Of a stretch of DNA of 64,000 nt, positions 1-11,200 are shown piece by piece. Location: positions 2,232,001 through 2,296,000 of the forward strand of contig CM034546.1 of assembly GCA_020055645.1 (NCBI GenBank), in the 5' to 3' direction. The DNA comes from Tomocerus qinae. Taxonomy: Eukaryota > Arthropoda > Collembola > Entomobryomorpha > Tomoceridae. The translations under genes and the position numbers were made by a program. Below the pieces are notes generated by a model. That model searched no databases and was not told where the DNA came from. It saw nothing but the letters and a program-made list of their open reading frames with translations. The stretch's first letter is position 1, and every line of letters begins with the position of its first letter.

Positions 1-187
1 GCAATATTCATGTGAATATATCTACTCTAGTTTGTACTTTTGAAACTCACAAACTATCGAAACCTTGAATTTGAATATTGTATGTTCGGTCTGAGAATAA
101 GATGTTATATAAATAATTGTACTCGTAACTAGTAGTCATGAATATTATCGTAGTAAACTAAGAACTAAGATAGTAGGTCAAATAATT

Positions 188-480
188 GTTCACACCATCG
201 AAAAACAGAGAGTATATGTGTAGATTTTTTACGCGTCCTGACAGCCAAACTAATATGAAGCAGGTGTATAGAGTTTTCGGTTTTTTCGTATTTCTTTTAC
301 CCGTTAATATTATGGAGATTTTACAGGTGGCATACTTGGTTGCCCGGTTATCAACGGAGTTACATTGAAAATTGACTACATTATTGTACAATATGATGTT
401 CCACAATCATCTGCTCCATTTTAGTTTGGCTGTCGAGACGCGTAAAAACCCTATAGCTTTTGTTTTTCGATGGTTCACAC
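188..480. repeat. Foldback element with long inverted arms
   Basis: The stretch at 188-262 and the reverse complement of 410-480 match closely. Both carry CCATCGAAAAACA, then TTTTTACGCGTC, then GACAGCCAAACTAA, about 70 bp per arm around a spacer of about 150 bp. This is the shape of a MITE or foldback transposon. I see no coding sequence in it; the short ORFs here simply read through the arms. I could not define a target duplication, so the superfamily is open. Confidence 0.6.
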
Positions 481-1030
481 GTGTTGTTTAAAGGCTTTGT
501 ATTGTATTTTATATGTCTGAAACTTACTAAATAGGAGAGAACTTGAAATCAGAATATCTAATTATATTATCTATCTAAGTTTGTATCCCACAGAAAACTG
601 TAGTTTTTCCGCAGATAATGATGTAGAAAATATACATCTTATTTCAGTTACGTATTACGTAACAAAGTTTCTAAATAACTATGGTTTTACGTTGTTATTC
701 TGCAATTGTGCCAAAAACGTCATTGGAGAATAAATATATTTCTTGGCTAATTCTTGGCTATTTTATTCGTATTGTGCTTGTAAAAGGATCGTATGGGAAG
801 CAGTAATGTTCAAGGTTGTCTTCGACAAATTTCAGGCAAAGTAATTGTGGGTGTACGGCTATTAATATTTACTGCTCGTGTGAAAGAAAACGTCCATAGA
901 AAATTCTACATTCATATTCTTGAAATCTTGACTGAATCTTCATTTAGAATAACTCAATGTATTCAAGTTAATGCGGGTGCTATAAATAAGCTTAGGCCCA
1001 AGAGAAAATAGCCCACGTCGAAGACAGATT

Positions 1031-1635
1031 TTATTTGACATAGGTAAATGTTCAGCCCGATGGCTCTCAAAATGTCATCTCCTTTTCTGTACATGTGGGG
1101 ATTGGGAAAACCAACAAACCACTTTTAGGAAAAAAATCATTTTTAACCCTGTCAGGGGCTATACGAAAAAAACTTCTTAAAAAGGAAAGCAAAATCTCTT
1201 TTGAACCCCTGGACAGATTTTGATGAATGATTGGCATGGGGACAACGTCATTAGTATATCTCCAGACGTATTTTGAAACAGCATATAATTCTCAGTTTTT
1301 CGATTTCAAAAGGCCCGGCAAATTTTAAAAAAGTGAATTTTTTTTCAAATTATTTTTTTTCGAAAATCTGCTGTTATAATTACGAGATTATAAAACTAAA
1401 CTCTGGGGCATATCAAGTATTTTGCTTTTGGCGACCCCTGCCTGGTATCCAAGGTCAAAACTTGGTATTCGTAAGAATTTTTCCGTCTGAGGTATCAACC
1501 AACTGCTAACAAGGACCCTGATGTCGCTTAAGGTATCAGTTTGGCTAATATTAACCTCTTAAAGAGTTCAAAGGTCATATTATTATAATGCAATTAATAA
1601 ACAACGTTAATGAATATGAACAGTCACAAAATAAA
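1031..1635 (+). repeat. Dispersed ~600-bp repeat, copy 1
   Basis: This stretch matches 19503-20125 in the same orientation along its whole length. Shared landmarks, in order, are CTGTACATGTGGGGA, TTTTTGACCCTGTCAG-like, CCAGACGTATTTTGAAA, ATATCAAGTATTT, CAAAACTTGGTATT and TATAATGCAAT. Several indels separate the copies, so it is an old interspersed repeat. Neither copy has a convincing ORF. Ends and class are unknown. Confidence 0.65.
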
Positions 1636-2995
1636 TCGCTAAATAATTCCGATCATCAATCACCATCGTTTTCTCCAAACAATTTCGATAAAAGTGTCTA
1701 TTTCTGCATGCTAATGTAGTCAAATTGTATATTCCAACATGTTTTGGATGTCATTCGGACATCAGAAAAGCACATAATCTATTAAGCGTTTCAACAATAA
1801 TTTAAATCTATACACATATTAAGCATTTTCTTGCATTAAACATTATAACATTTTTGACCTTCTTCAAGAGAAGCATTTATTGTATGATTTAATTAAGAAA
1901 GCGACGACTCGTGAGAATTAAAGCGTTGACAAAACTTCTGCAATATGCATCCCTACCTTCCTGTGACTATCGTTACCACAAAACGTTCCATTTAAGACAG
2001 AAAAAATGATTTCTGAAGTTTGAAAAAAATATGCAAAAATAAAAAAGAAAAGAAAATGGCGTCAAGAAGGAGGTGCATAAATATTTGTATTTTTGTTTTT
2101 TGTAAGTTGTACCAAAAATTAAAATAATATATTTTTTCTACGTGTATCAAAACTTAGAATTTAATTCGATTTTAAAGTTGAATTTTCGATGCCTTAAAAA
2201 TGCTTATCGGGCTTTCCTGATTTTAAATATCTTGATAAATTCTGAAAATGAAAACCCTGTTGCTGTACGTTCAGCAGGTTTCATTATATGGGTCCAAGGT
2301 CAAACACACAACCCTATATATACTTCAGACTTCCTAACAAACCCTTTCAATTGAGTTTTAATTAATTATAATTTACTGTGCGTAACAATAATTCACACAA
2401 ATGTAAAACCATTGTGTGAATAGAATTTCCTAAGCAAATTATTACAAAATCCCATCGGTTCTGGAAATATTACTTTTTATAAACACAAAGTCAATGCTTC
2501 CCAATGCTTATATAAGTCCACCACAAACAGGAAATATGTTCAATTGTGGTTCTTAGTTTCAGGTTTATAGATAGATGTACAGTTCCATAGTTCCATGCAC
2601 ATCTATTTAAAATTTTTCAACTAAACAAAGAATCAATATCTGCACATTGTCGGTAGTCGGCACATCATGTGGGGTAAGCAGAAGTTTGTGGTTACTCATG
2701 TCTAATTTTTTAATTTTATAACTTTCTTATAAAAATCCCAAAGATAATTGGAAACGCCAAAAATCAAAGGAAATTTTTATCGTGCCAATATGATTTTTCC
2801 TAAAAATTGGGGAAAATGGTATATCTGTTGGTTCAATTAAATTTTACCCTTTTGTTTTTGATTTTCACTACCTTCAACCTGTGAAATATCTTGCCTTTAT
2901 AAGAAGGCAAATTTAAAAAAAATTGATTTTATTAAAGAATGTTAACGCGCATAGTAAATTGTGAAAAATGTCCTGTAGATTTCCATACCGTCCTT
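1636..2995. other. Gene-free AT-rich sequence
   Basis: I see no credible exon, RNA gene or tandem array here. The ORF at 2142-2354 has no recognisable motif. The stretch may contain the promoter of the downstream fusion gene, but no TATA box stands out. Confidence 0.4.
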
Positions 2996-3139
2996 GGTTG
3001 AAGTAAGTCAGAGGTTGCACATTTAAAAAATTGATGAAACACACAAAGCATACCAGGACCCCCTTTCGAGGGACCTACCTAACCTAACTAAAACAATAGC
3101 ATTGATTGATGTTTGATCAACCTCTGCCTTACTTCAACC
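2996..3139. mobile_element. 144-bp MITE, copy 1
   Basis: The ends are inverted repeats. It begins GGTTGAAGTAAG(T)CAGAGGTTG and finishes with the complement, CAACCTCTGCCTTACTTCAACC, seen here as two sub-blocks. A second copy with the same ends and a similar interior (GCATACCAGGA, CTTTCGAGGG, AAAACAATA) lies at 47900-48048. No transposase is encoded, so it is non-autonomous. It sits about 120 bp upstream of the first ATG of the fusion gene. Confidence 0.75.
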
Positions 3140-3256
3140 CCGCCATTTCCTCAAATATTCTCGAAAATTTTTTGATACTTTCTATACGAGAAATAGTACT
3201 ACGACTAATTAATGCTCATGCCTGTTTTCCAATGCGTCATTTAATATTCGTTGAAA

Positions 3257-5242
3257 ATGTGTACAGGTAACAGGAAAATTGCCTGGGTTACAGCAGCGGT
3301 GGACGAGGACACGGCTCTGCAGGCAATTGTGTTGGCGAAATCACTCTCTGGAGTTGTCTCGGAAGCGGATAAAATAGTTTTGGTATCTGAGGATGTTCCT
3401 GATGGTGTTGGGTGAGTTATTTCTAATTGCAATTAAAATGTCAATAATGTAGTTTAGAAACGGACAAATTGGTACAAACTATCCACAGCAGTACTAAACG
3501 TTGTATTCAAAACTAACGCGTCATGAAATGACATCTTTATATCCTTGGTTCAATTTTGTACATTTAAATGTTCAATGGTTATACATTTTTGTATCGTTTT
3601 TGTCAAATTGTAGAAACCTGGCAGTCTGATTAACTAGTAAGTTAGTTGTTGCCAATTGACTTAAGGATTGATAAAATCACTTCAATTGGTAAAATAGAAA
3701 ACAATTACTTCATTATACAAAAATACTTTTGTTTTACCAACTGGCCCAATGTGAAATAGCTTAACACTGTTAAGACGTACATAATAAATAATACATTGCA
3801 AACAAATTGTAGAAAGACTGAGCACAGTTCCTGTTGTACACACATAGATTTACAAGATACCCACAGTCTCAAAATATTCCCATACAAGCTGCCAATTAGC
3901 CCGACCGTGTGCACCGCTCCAATTATGGCATTGAATACCACATATGAATAGAATATTAATGAGAAATTTGCAAACGGCATGAAAAGATTATTTGATAAGT
4001 TGTGTACCAACTACAATATAGTCTAAGATTTGTATCTTAATGCGTTCAACATTTCCAACATCTCCACTAAAGCAAAATTGATTTACTATATAACTAATGT
4101 GTGTACATGAGATGAGTCCGTTAATAAGAAGTTCAACTATATGCTAATTTTCTTTCTATTTTAGTGGGCTTCTGTCCAAATTTTTCGACTCCGTCATTTT
4201 AATTGACCTGCGATTCAAAACGTCGAAACTGCTGAAAATGGAATTGCTTATTACACATGCCTGGAATATGACCGGATATGTCAAATGTGTCGTCCTCCAT
4301 CCGAATAAAACGGTATATAATTTTGATCTTGGTTTATTATGCAACAAAAAGTTTATAGACTGCCCTACTTTTGAAAATGGTGAACGGTAACTGTGAACAT
4401 AAAGTAATTTAATAATTTTCATTCATTCATTTAGGTCATCAAAAACTGCGATGAATTGTTTGATACAAAAGAAGTATTTTCAGTAGTGAAGAATGGTGAC
4501 TCTGAAAAGCAGATTGATGTGTCAATCATGGTCATCGAACCTGGATTTGGAGATTTCAAAAGTATCAATAATTTGGCCACGGATGGTCAATTTATTTCAC
4601 GTAAGTTTGTTCTGTGGTGTCCATTATTCGGGACATTTTTGTATACGGTCTGTTGCCCAAATTATTTTCAAATATTAAGTCTAATAGCAATAATGAGTAT
4701 ATTTGACTTTTAGTATCGGACCTCTTACATTTTCATTTTCTTCACGCAAAAAAGGGGGAACTGCAAAAAGTCTATAATTTTGATGCCGAAAGCCCGTTTT
4801 CGATGGAAACGTAAGTAAATGTCTTTAGTATTCGGTTCCATTTCGACTATCTACTGTTCTCTACAGTATCTCCCACATCCAAATGAATTTGACATTAGGT
4901 CTCAAACAATTTTCATTAGTTAAAAACGTGCAATAAACTCGATGGATTTCCAAGAAAATCATAGAAAACTGAATTAGGGGCAATGCGATTTGAAAAGTCA
5001 TCTTTCAAGCGCTCAAAAAGGACGACCTCTTAATTTAAGAAAATTGTTTTCAGAATTAGTTTTTGCCTTTTGCATATTTTCAATCTACATGTACCGGTAC
5101 GGTACACGACAAATCGTGTTTAGCTCTTTAAGTAGTAAAAATATGAATGAATGTCGTTTTTTTTAGATTTGGCGTCAAGATTGTTTCTGGTTTAGATAAA
5201 CCTTGGCCACAAAACCCGCGAGTGTCGCAAGAAATTTTTCAG
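3257..5242 (+). other. Glycogenin-like GT8 module, metal site lost
   Basis: The five short exons align end to end with glycogenin. The N-terminal strand is KIAWVTAAVDEDTALQAIVL; VKCVVLHPNKTV...NCDELFD lies where glycogenin has its DxD loop followed by (N/I)DDLFD; and FGVKIVSGLDKPWP lies where glycogenin has VVHFLGRVKPW. Glycogenin self-glucosylates using Mn2+ and UDP-glucose. Its DAD is HPN here and its later metal-binding His is not conserved, so catalysis is unlikely. The domain is also shorter than usual. It probably serves as a structural or binding appendage. No stop codon separates it from the PKS. Confidence 0.75.
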
Positions 5243-8200
5243 GTAAGAAAGTGCAGACCAACTACTATTGTCATTCACTTTAAAAACATTGGCTTTTTCT
5301 ATTGTGTTTGATTTATATCACACAATCCGTTTAAATATCTGTTTTTGAACCATAACCATTTATTGGCAAACAAAGAGTCCTGTAGTTAGCAATAAACTAC
5401 CGAAACCGAATAAGCGACCTCATGTGTATTGTTCTCTAAAAACTTTTGTTGCACTGTTTTCGGATAGTTAGTATCAAATGTACATGTTTGGATGAATTAA
5501 ACAACAATTTCTAAACGATAATGATCAGTAACAGTATGTTCATGGTCGTGTCGTATAATAAAACAAATACATAAATAAAACATTTGGCAAAATGCTTGAT
5601 TGGATGACGCAATAGGGAGGGTAGGACTGAGCAAATTGCTTATACAGAATAATAAAATCCAATATATAAAATGTAATAAGTAAAATATAATAAGAGATGT
5701 CTTTCGGGGTAAGAGTGAATCAAAAAAATGTGAGAAGATTAAAAGATGTTACAAACAACATAAAATGATAACATTTTTAACCACTGCGATGTTAGTTACT
5801 ACATACTATTCGATAATGAATAAAAATTTTCTATTCAGTGAGCTTCAGCTAGCTCATCATTATTATGTAGTTAAAGAATTTTAATAAAATAGTCTCCCGT
5901 CTTAAAAATATGCTAAACCAATATTAATATTTAGCAGGGAGCGTACACCAAGTTGTTAACATGGAGACAACAGACAGAAGAACAATTGAGTGCAATGGCA
6001 TCAAGCAAAAATATTTTTGATACAGAAAAAAGTACACATTATAAAGACTCCATTGCCATTGTCGGACACAGTTGCCGATTTCCTGGAGCCAACAACATTG
6101 ACGAGTTTTGGGAGCTGATAAAAAATGGTGGTGATGCAATCCGATCCGTACCCGTTGAAAGACTTTTCGAAAGCCAACTCAACGATTCCAGATTTACAGA
6201 ATCAAAAGCTGGATTTCTGAAATGTCCGATAGACGAGTTCGATGCCAAGTTTTTCGGAATCAGTCCTCGAGAGGCGGCTTTTATGGATCCACAGCAGAGG
6301 CTTGTGGCTGAAGTGGCTTGGGAAGCGTTGGAAAATGCGGCAATCGATCCACATTCTTTGAAAGGGAGTAACACGGGAGTATTTACTGGAGTGTGGACAC
6401 ACGACTACGAAAGAGTGATTGCCGAAAACTCAACTGCACAAGATTTCCACCATGTGATCCTTGGAAACGCCTTTTCTGCAACATCCGCGAGAGTTTCTTA
6501 CTTCTTGGGTCTCAATGGACCGAATGTGGCTACAGAGAGCGGCTGTTCCTCTTCGATGGTGGCTCTTCACCTGGCTTGCGACAGTCTCAGGAAAAGGGAA
6601 ACCAATTTGGGTTTGGTGTTGGGGGCTAACATAATTATTCTGCAATTGCCACTCGGGGATATTCCAATTCTGGCCAAAGATGGTCACTGTAAAACTTTCG
6701 ATGAATCGGCGGATGGGTTTGGCCGAGCAGAAGGAGTGGCCGCAATTGTTTTGAAAAGATTGCCAGATGCAATTAAAAATGGTGACAGGATTATGGGCAT
6801 TATTAGAGGGACAGCAGTGAGTAACGAAGGAACATCTTCCAATTTCGGAACTCCGAGTAAACTCTGTCAGCAAATTGCTATAAATCATGCTTTGAATAAT
6901 GCACGAGTCAAGCCAGGAGATGTTGATTATGTAGAGGCACATGGAACTGGAACCCCCATTGGGGATCCCATTGAATTCGCCGCCATTTCCGCTGGCTACA
7001 CTGGAGAAAGGGAAAAACCACTTTTAATTGGGTCGGTTAAAACAAATATAGGTCATACTGAGTCAGCTGCAGGGTTAGCTGGACTAATGAAAGTTATTCT
7101 GGCGATGGAGCATGAAGAGATCCCTCCCCATAGAAATTTCACGAAATTAAATCCAAGTATTGACTTGGATGTTGTTCCCGCTGTAATTCCACTTGAAGCT
7201 ACACCCTGGTTGAAAAACCCTGAAAGAACTCGAATTGCAGGTGTGAGTTCATTTGGGATTAGTGGGACCAATGTCCATGTAATTGTAGAAGAGCCTCCGT
7301 GTGATATAAAAACACGGCCTCTAGAACTAAATGTTCTAGAGTCTGAAAAATCTCATCATGTTCTTACGCTATCAGCAAAATCAGAAAATGCTCTCAAAGA
7401 TTTGTGTAATATATATTGTAAATATTTGAACAAAAACCCATCCGTTAATATCACAGACCTCACTCACACCTGTAATACTGGACGGGCACACCACAAATAC
7501 CGTCTTGCAGTTACTGGGAAATCGGTTGCTGATTTTCAGAGAGCCTTAGAAAGTGATATACATATTCCACCGACACTTAACGATAAACCCAAAGTGGCCT
7601 TTCTGTTCACTGGACAAGGTTCGCAATATGCGGGAATGGCAAAGTCTCTCTTTCAGTCCAATTATATTTTTAATTTAGCGTTTAGTGAGTGCGAAAATAT
7701 TATTAAAAATAGTATCGGGATTTCGTTAAAAGATTCTTTGTGGCATGACTCAGTTGGTAATTTGTTAGATCAAACAGTTTGCAGCCAACTTTCCATTTTT
7801 TCTGTAGAGTACGGTCTTTTGAAACTGTGGGAAAGTGTAGGGATTGTTCCCAATGTCGTTCTAGGGCACAGTGTCGGTGAATTTGCTGCTGCGGTGGCTG
7901 CTGGGATAATTAATCTAGAAGACGCTTTAAATTTACTTGCTGAACGAAGTAGGTTAATTCAGAGTCTTCCGCCAGGTGGAATGATTGCTGTTCGTTCACC
8001 CAAGGAAAAAGTGTCCAAATTAATTGCGGAATTTTCCAATGTTCATTCGAATATGTGGTTGGATATTGCTGTTATCAATTCCGAGGACGAAGTGGTAGTA
8101 GCTGGCAACAAAAATTCAATTGAAACTTTTAAAATATTTTGTGAAAATAATAGTGTGAAGATTCAGGTTCTCGCAGCTTCTCATGCCTTCCACAGCCGAG

Positions 8201-11200
8201 ATATGGAGAAAATTAGTGAAAAATTCGAAAAAATTTCAAGTAAATTGTCTTACAAATCTCCAAAATGTCATTATGTATCAGGAACAACAGGTGCACATCT
8301 TTCTAATAACGAGATGGAGGATGGAAGTTATTGGGTTAGACATGCAAAGGAATCAGTCAATTTCCAAAAGGGAATATACACACTGGGTGATTTAGGCTAT
8401 AATGTTTTTGTTGAAATTGGAGCACATCCGGTATTGTTGGCATTAGGAATGAATAACTTAAATACTTCTGGAAACGAATTGTGGATTCCTTCTATAAGAC
8501 GAAACAAAGATGACTGGGAAACAATTTTAAGTAGTATGGGGACATTATACACCAACGGTATAAATATTAATTGGAAATCTTTAGATAAATCATGGCAAAG
8601 GAAAAAGTTGCAGTTGCCAAATTATCCATTTCAAAGGCAAAAATATTGGGCAGAATTGTCTGGAGATGTTAGTGACAAAATAATTCATCCTCTTCTTGGA
8701 AAGAAGGTTTCAGTAGCTGATGTACCCCATTATGTTTACGAACACGTTTGGAATTTACGAGATCTGCAATATATTAAAGACCACCAAGTTGCACATGTCA
8801 CCGTTTTACCGGGTGCAGGATTTTTAGAAATTATTTTAGCTGCAGGAAAGGACATCCTCCTAAAAAATAATGAACATGATTTTGGTTTGTTAACTGTCAA
8901 AGATTTTGTGGTGGAATCACCATTGGAGATGGAAGAAGGAAGAAAATACAAAATTCAAGTAGTTGCATCTCCTGTAGAAAATGAGGACGCCACTTTCCAT
9001 GTCAAGGTGTATATGTTTAGAAAATTGAATGGATACAATGACGAGAAAGGTTGGAAACGATATTCAAGTGCAAACGTCACTCTTAGCGAATCTGTAATTT
9101 TACCATTCAAGGATAAATCGGTAGAAACAAATATTTCTGAAAAAGATAAAGAAATCAAATCTGAGACTAGATATTTGACTGAAGAAATTGATCTTGTTAA
9201 AAGTCGTTGTCCTAATACAATGGACTCCAAAGAATTCTATAAATTGGCTCCGGAAATTGGAATATTTTTTGGCGAGACTTTTCAAAGCATAGAATCAGTT
9301 TGGGTGGGAGAAAAAGAAGCTTTGGCTTTAATTCCAGCACCAAAAAAAGCGGGCAATATAGCTGATTATGTTTATCATCCAATAGTTTTAGACGCCATGA
9401 TTCAACTATTTGGGTTGAGCATTGGAACTGATAACTTGGACCTTTATTTACCAGTTGGCGTTGATCGAGTTTTTCTTGTAGACGATTCTGTTTCATCGGA
9501 GATATTTGCTCATGCAAAATGGTGCGAAGATAAATCTCAGGGAACTGTTGCTCTATATAATGAAAAAAACGTCTTACTTGCAGTTATGGTGGGTATCCGG
9601 TTGATGAAGACATCCGTCAGTTCATTTCTGAATGTGATTAATGCTCACAAGAATATGTTGCCCGGCATGTATCAGGAAGTGTGGAGACAGCGAGTGGGGC
9701 CAGTGCAAGCACGAATTGATGTTAAGAAAATAGTTGACACCGAAGATATCATTGAACCACTTGCAGCCAATATGGAACAGCATATGCATTTGTTTGTACT
9801 GGAATGCCAAAGAAAGTCTGATGAGGGTGTAAGGTGGGGCATAATGAAAATGTTTAGACAAAACGGATTTTCGCCTAAGGTAGGAACTGTTTATTGCATC
9901 GAAGAATTTCTTCAAAACTACTTAATACATCCCGACCATCGTCTGTTTATAAAGCGGTTGTTTGAATTTTTATGCGAAGATGGTTACGGTCACGAAATTG
10001 ACAACGAATCTGGATTTATGGATAAGTGGAAATGCACTAAAGAATTTCCAACTCTTGAGGAAATTGAAAAAAGAATTTCAGAGATTGACGTTTTTGTTTA
10101 CATCGAGGGTGCAACAGTAGGGCGAACTAGAGTTCCTGAAATTCTTAAAAAATGTTTGTCCCACACCTGGGATGTTTTGCTAGGGAAGAGAACGGCTGTG
10201 TCTGCTTTATTCGGAACAGAGGATCTAAATCCATTAGATGTTTACACAATAAGTAATGAATGTGTTATAGCAAATAAGCGGGCGGGACGATTTCTTGGAT
10301 TGGCACTAAGAGAGTTTAAATCAGTGCCAAAAAAAGAAGATTATATTGTTAGGATAATTGAAATAGGAGCTGGCAGTGGAGCTACGACGAAGGAAATTTT
10401 AAATATTCTACAAAAAGATGAAATCCCATTTCGTTACACTTTCACTGATATTTCTCCTCATTTCTTTGAGAGAGCCAAAGAGCAATTTTCAGCATTCAAT
10501 GGAGTTGACTATAAGGTATTGGATATAGAAAAAGATCCATCGGGACAGGGATTTTGTCCAAATCATTATGATATTGTCGTGGCTGCTAATGTTATTCACG
10601 CAACTGCAGATTTAAAAAGATCTATGACCAATATTCGTAAATTGATTTGCACTGACGGTATTTTGGTATTGGAGGAGATTACTGATCCAAGTAGAGCAAT
10701 TGATTTCATTTTTGGTATTCTAGAAGGATATTGGAAATTTACGGATTACGATGTTCGGTCTCGTCATTCAATGGTGTCTCCACAAGTTTGGAGTAAAGTA
10801 TTGGTTGAAACTGGATTTACAGAGGCTATTAATGTTTCATCCAAAGATGAATTTATCACTGTTCTGTCGTCTCGAGCTGTAGATGTAACATGTGAAACTA
10901 AGAATTCTGTAGATACTTTGAATACAAAAAGTCACAAGAAATCGGTTTGGCTTATTTTTGGAGAGGATTATGATTTGTCAATCCATATTAGAGAAAGGGT
11001 TTTAGCTATTTGCGATGATGTAATACTAATTCAAAATGAAGCAAAGGAATTCAAAGACTATGGTCAGCACATATTGTCTTGTAAACTAACCGACATTGAT
11101 TCCCTTAAAGTAATTACATCAGCATTATTAGATAAATATCAAGTTAATGGTATAATGTATTTAGCTACCAATACTGATAATGACAATAGCCATTTGGTAT

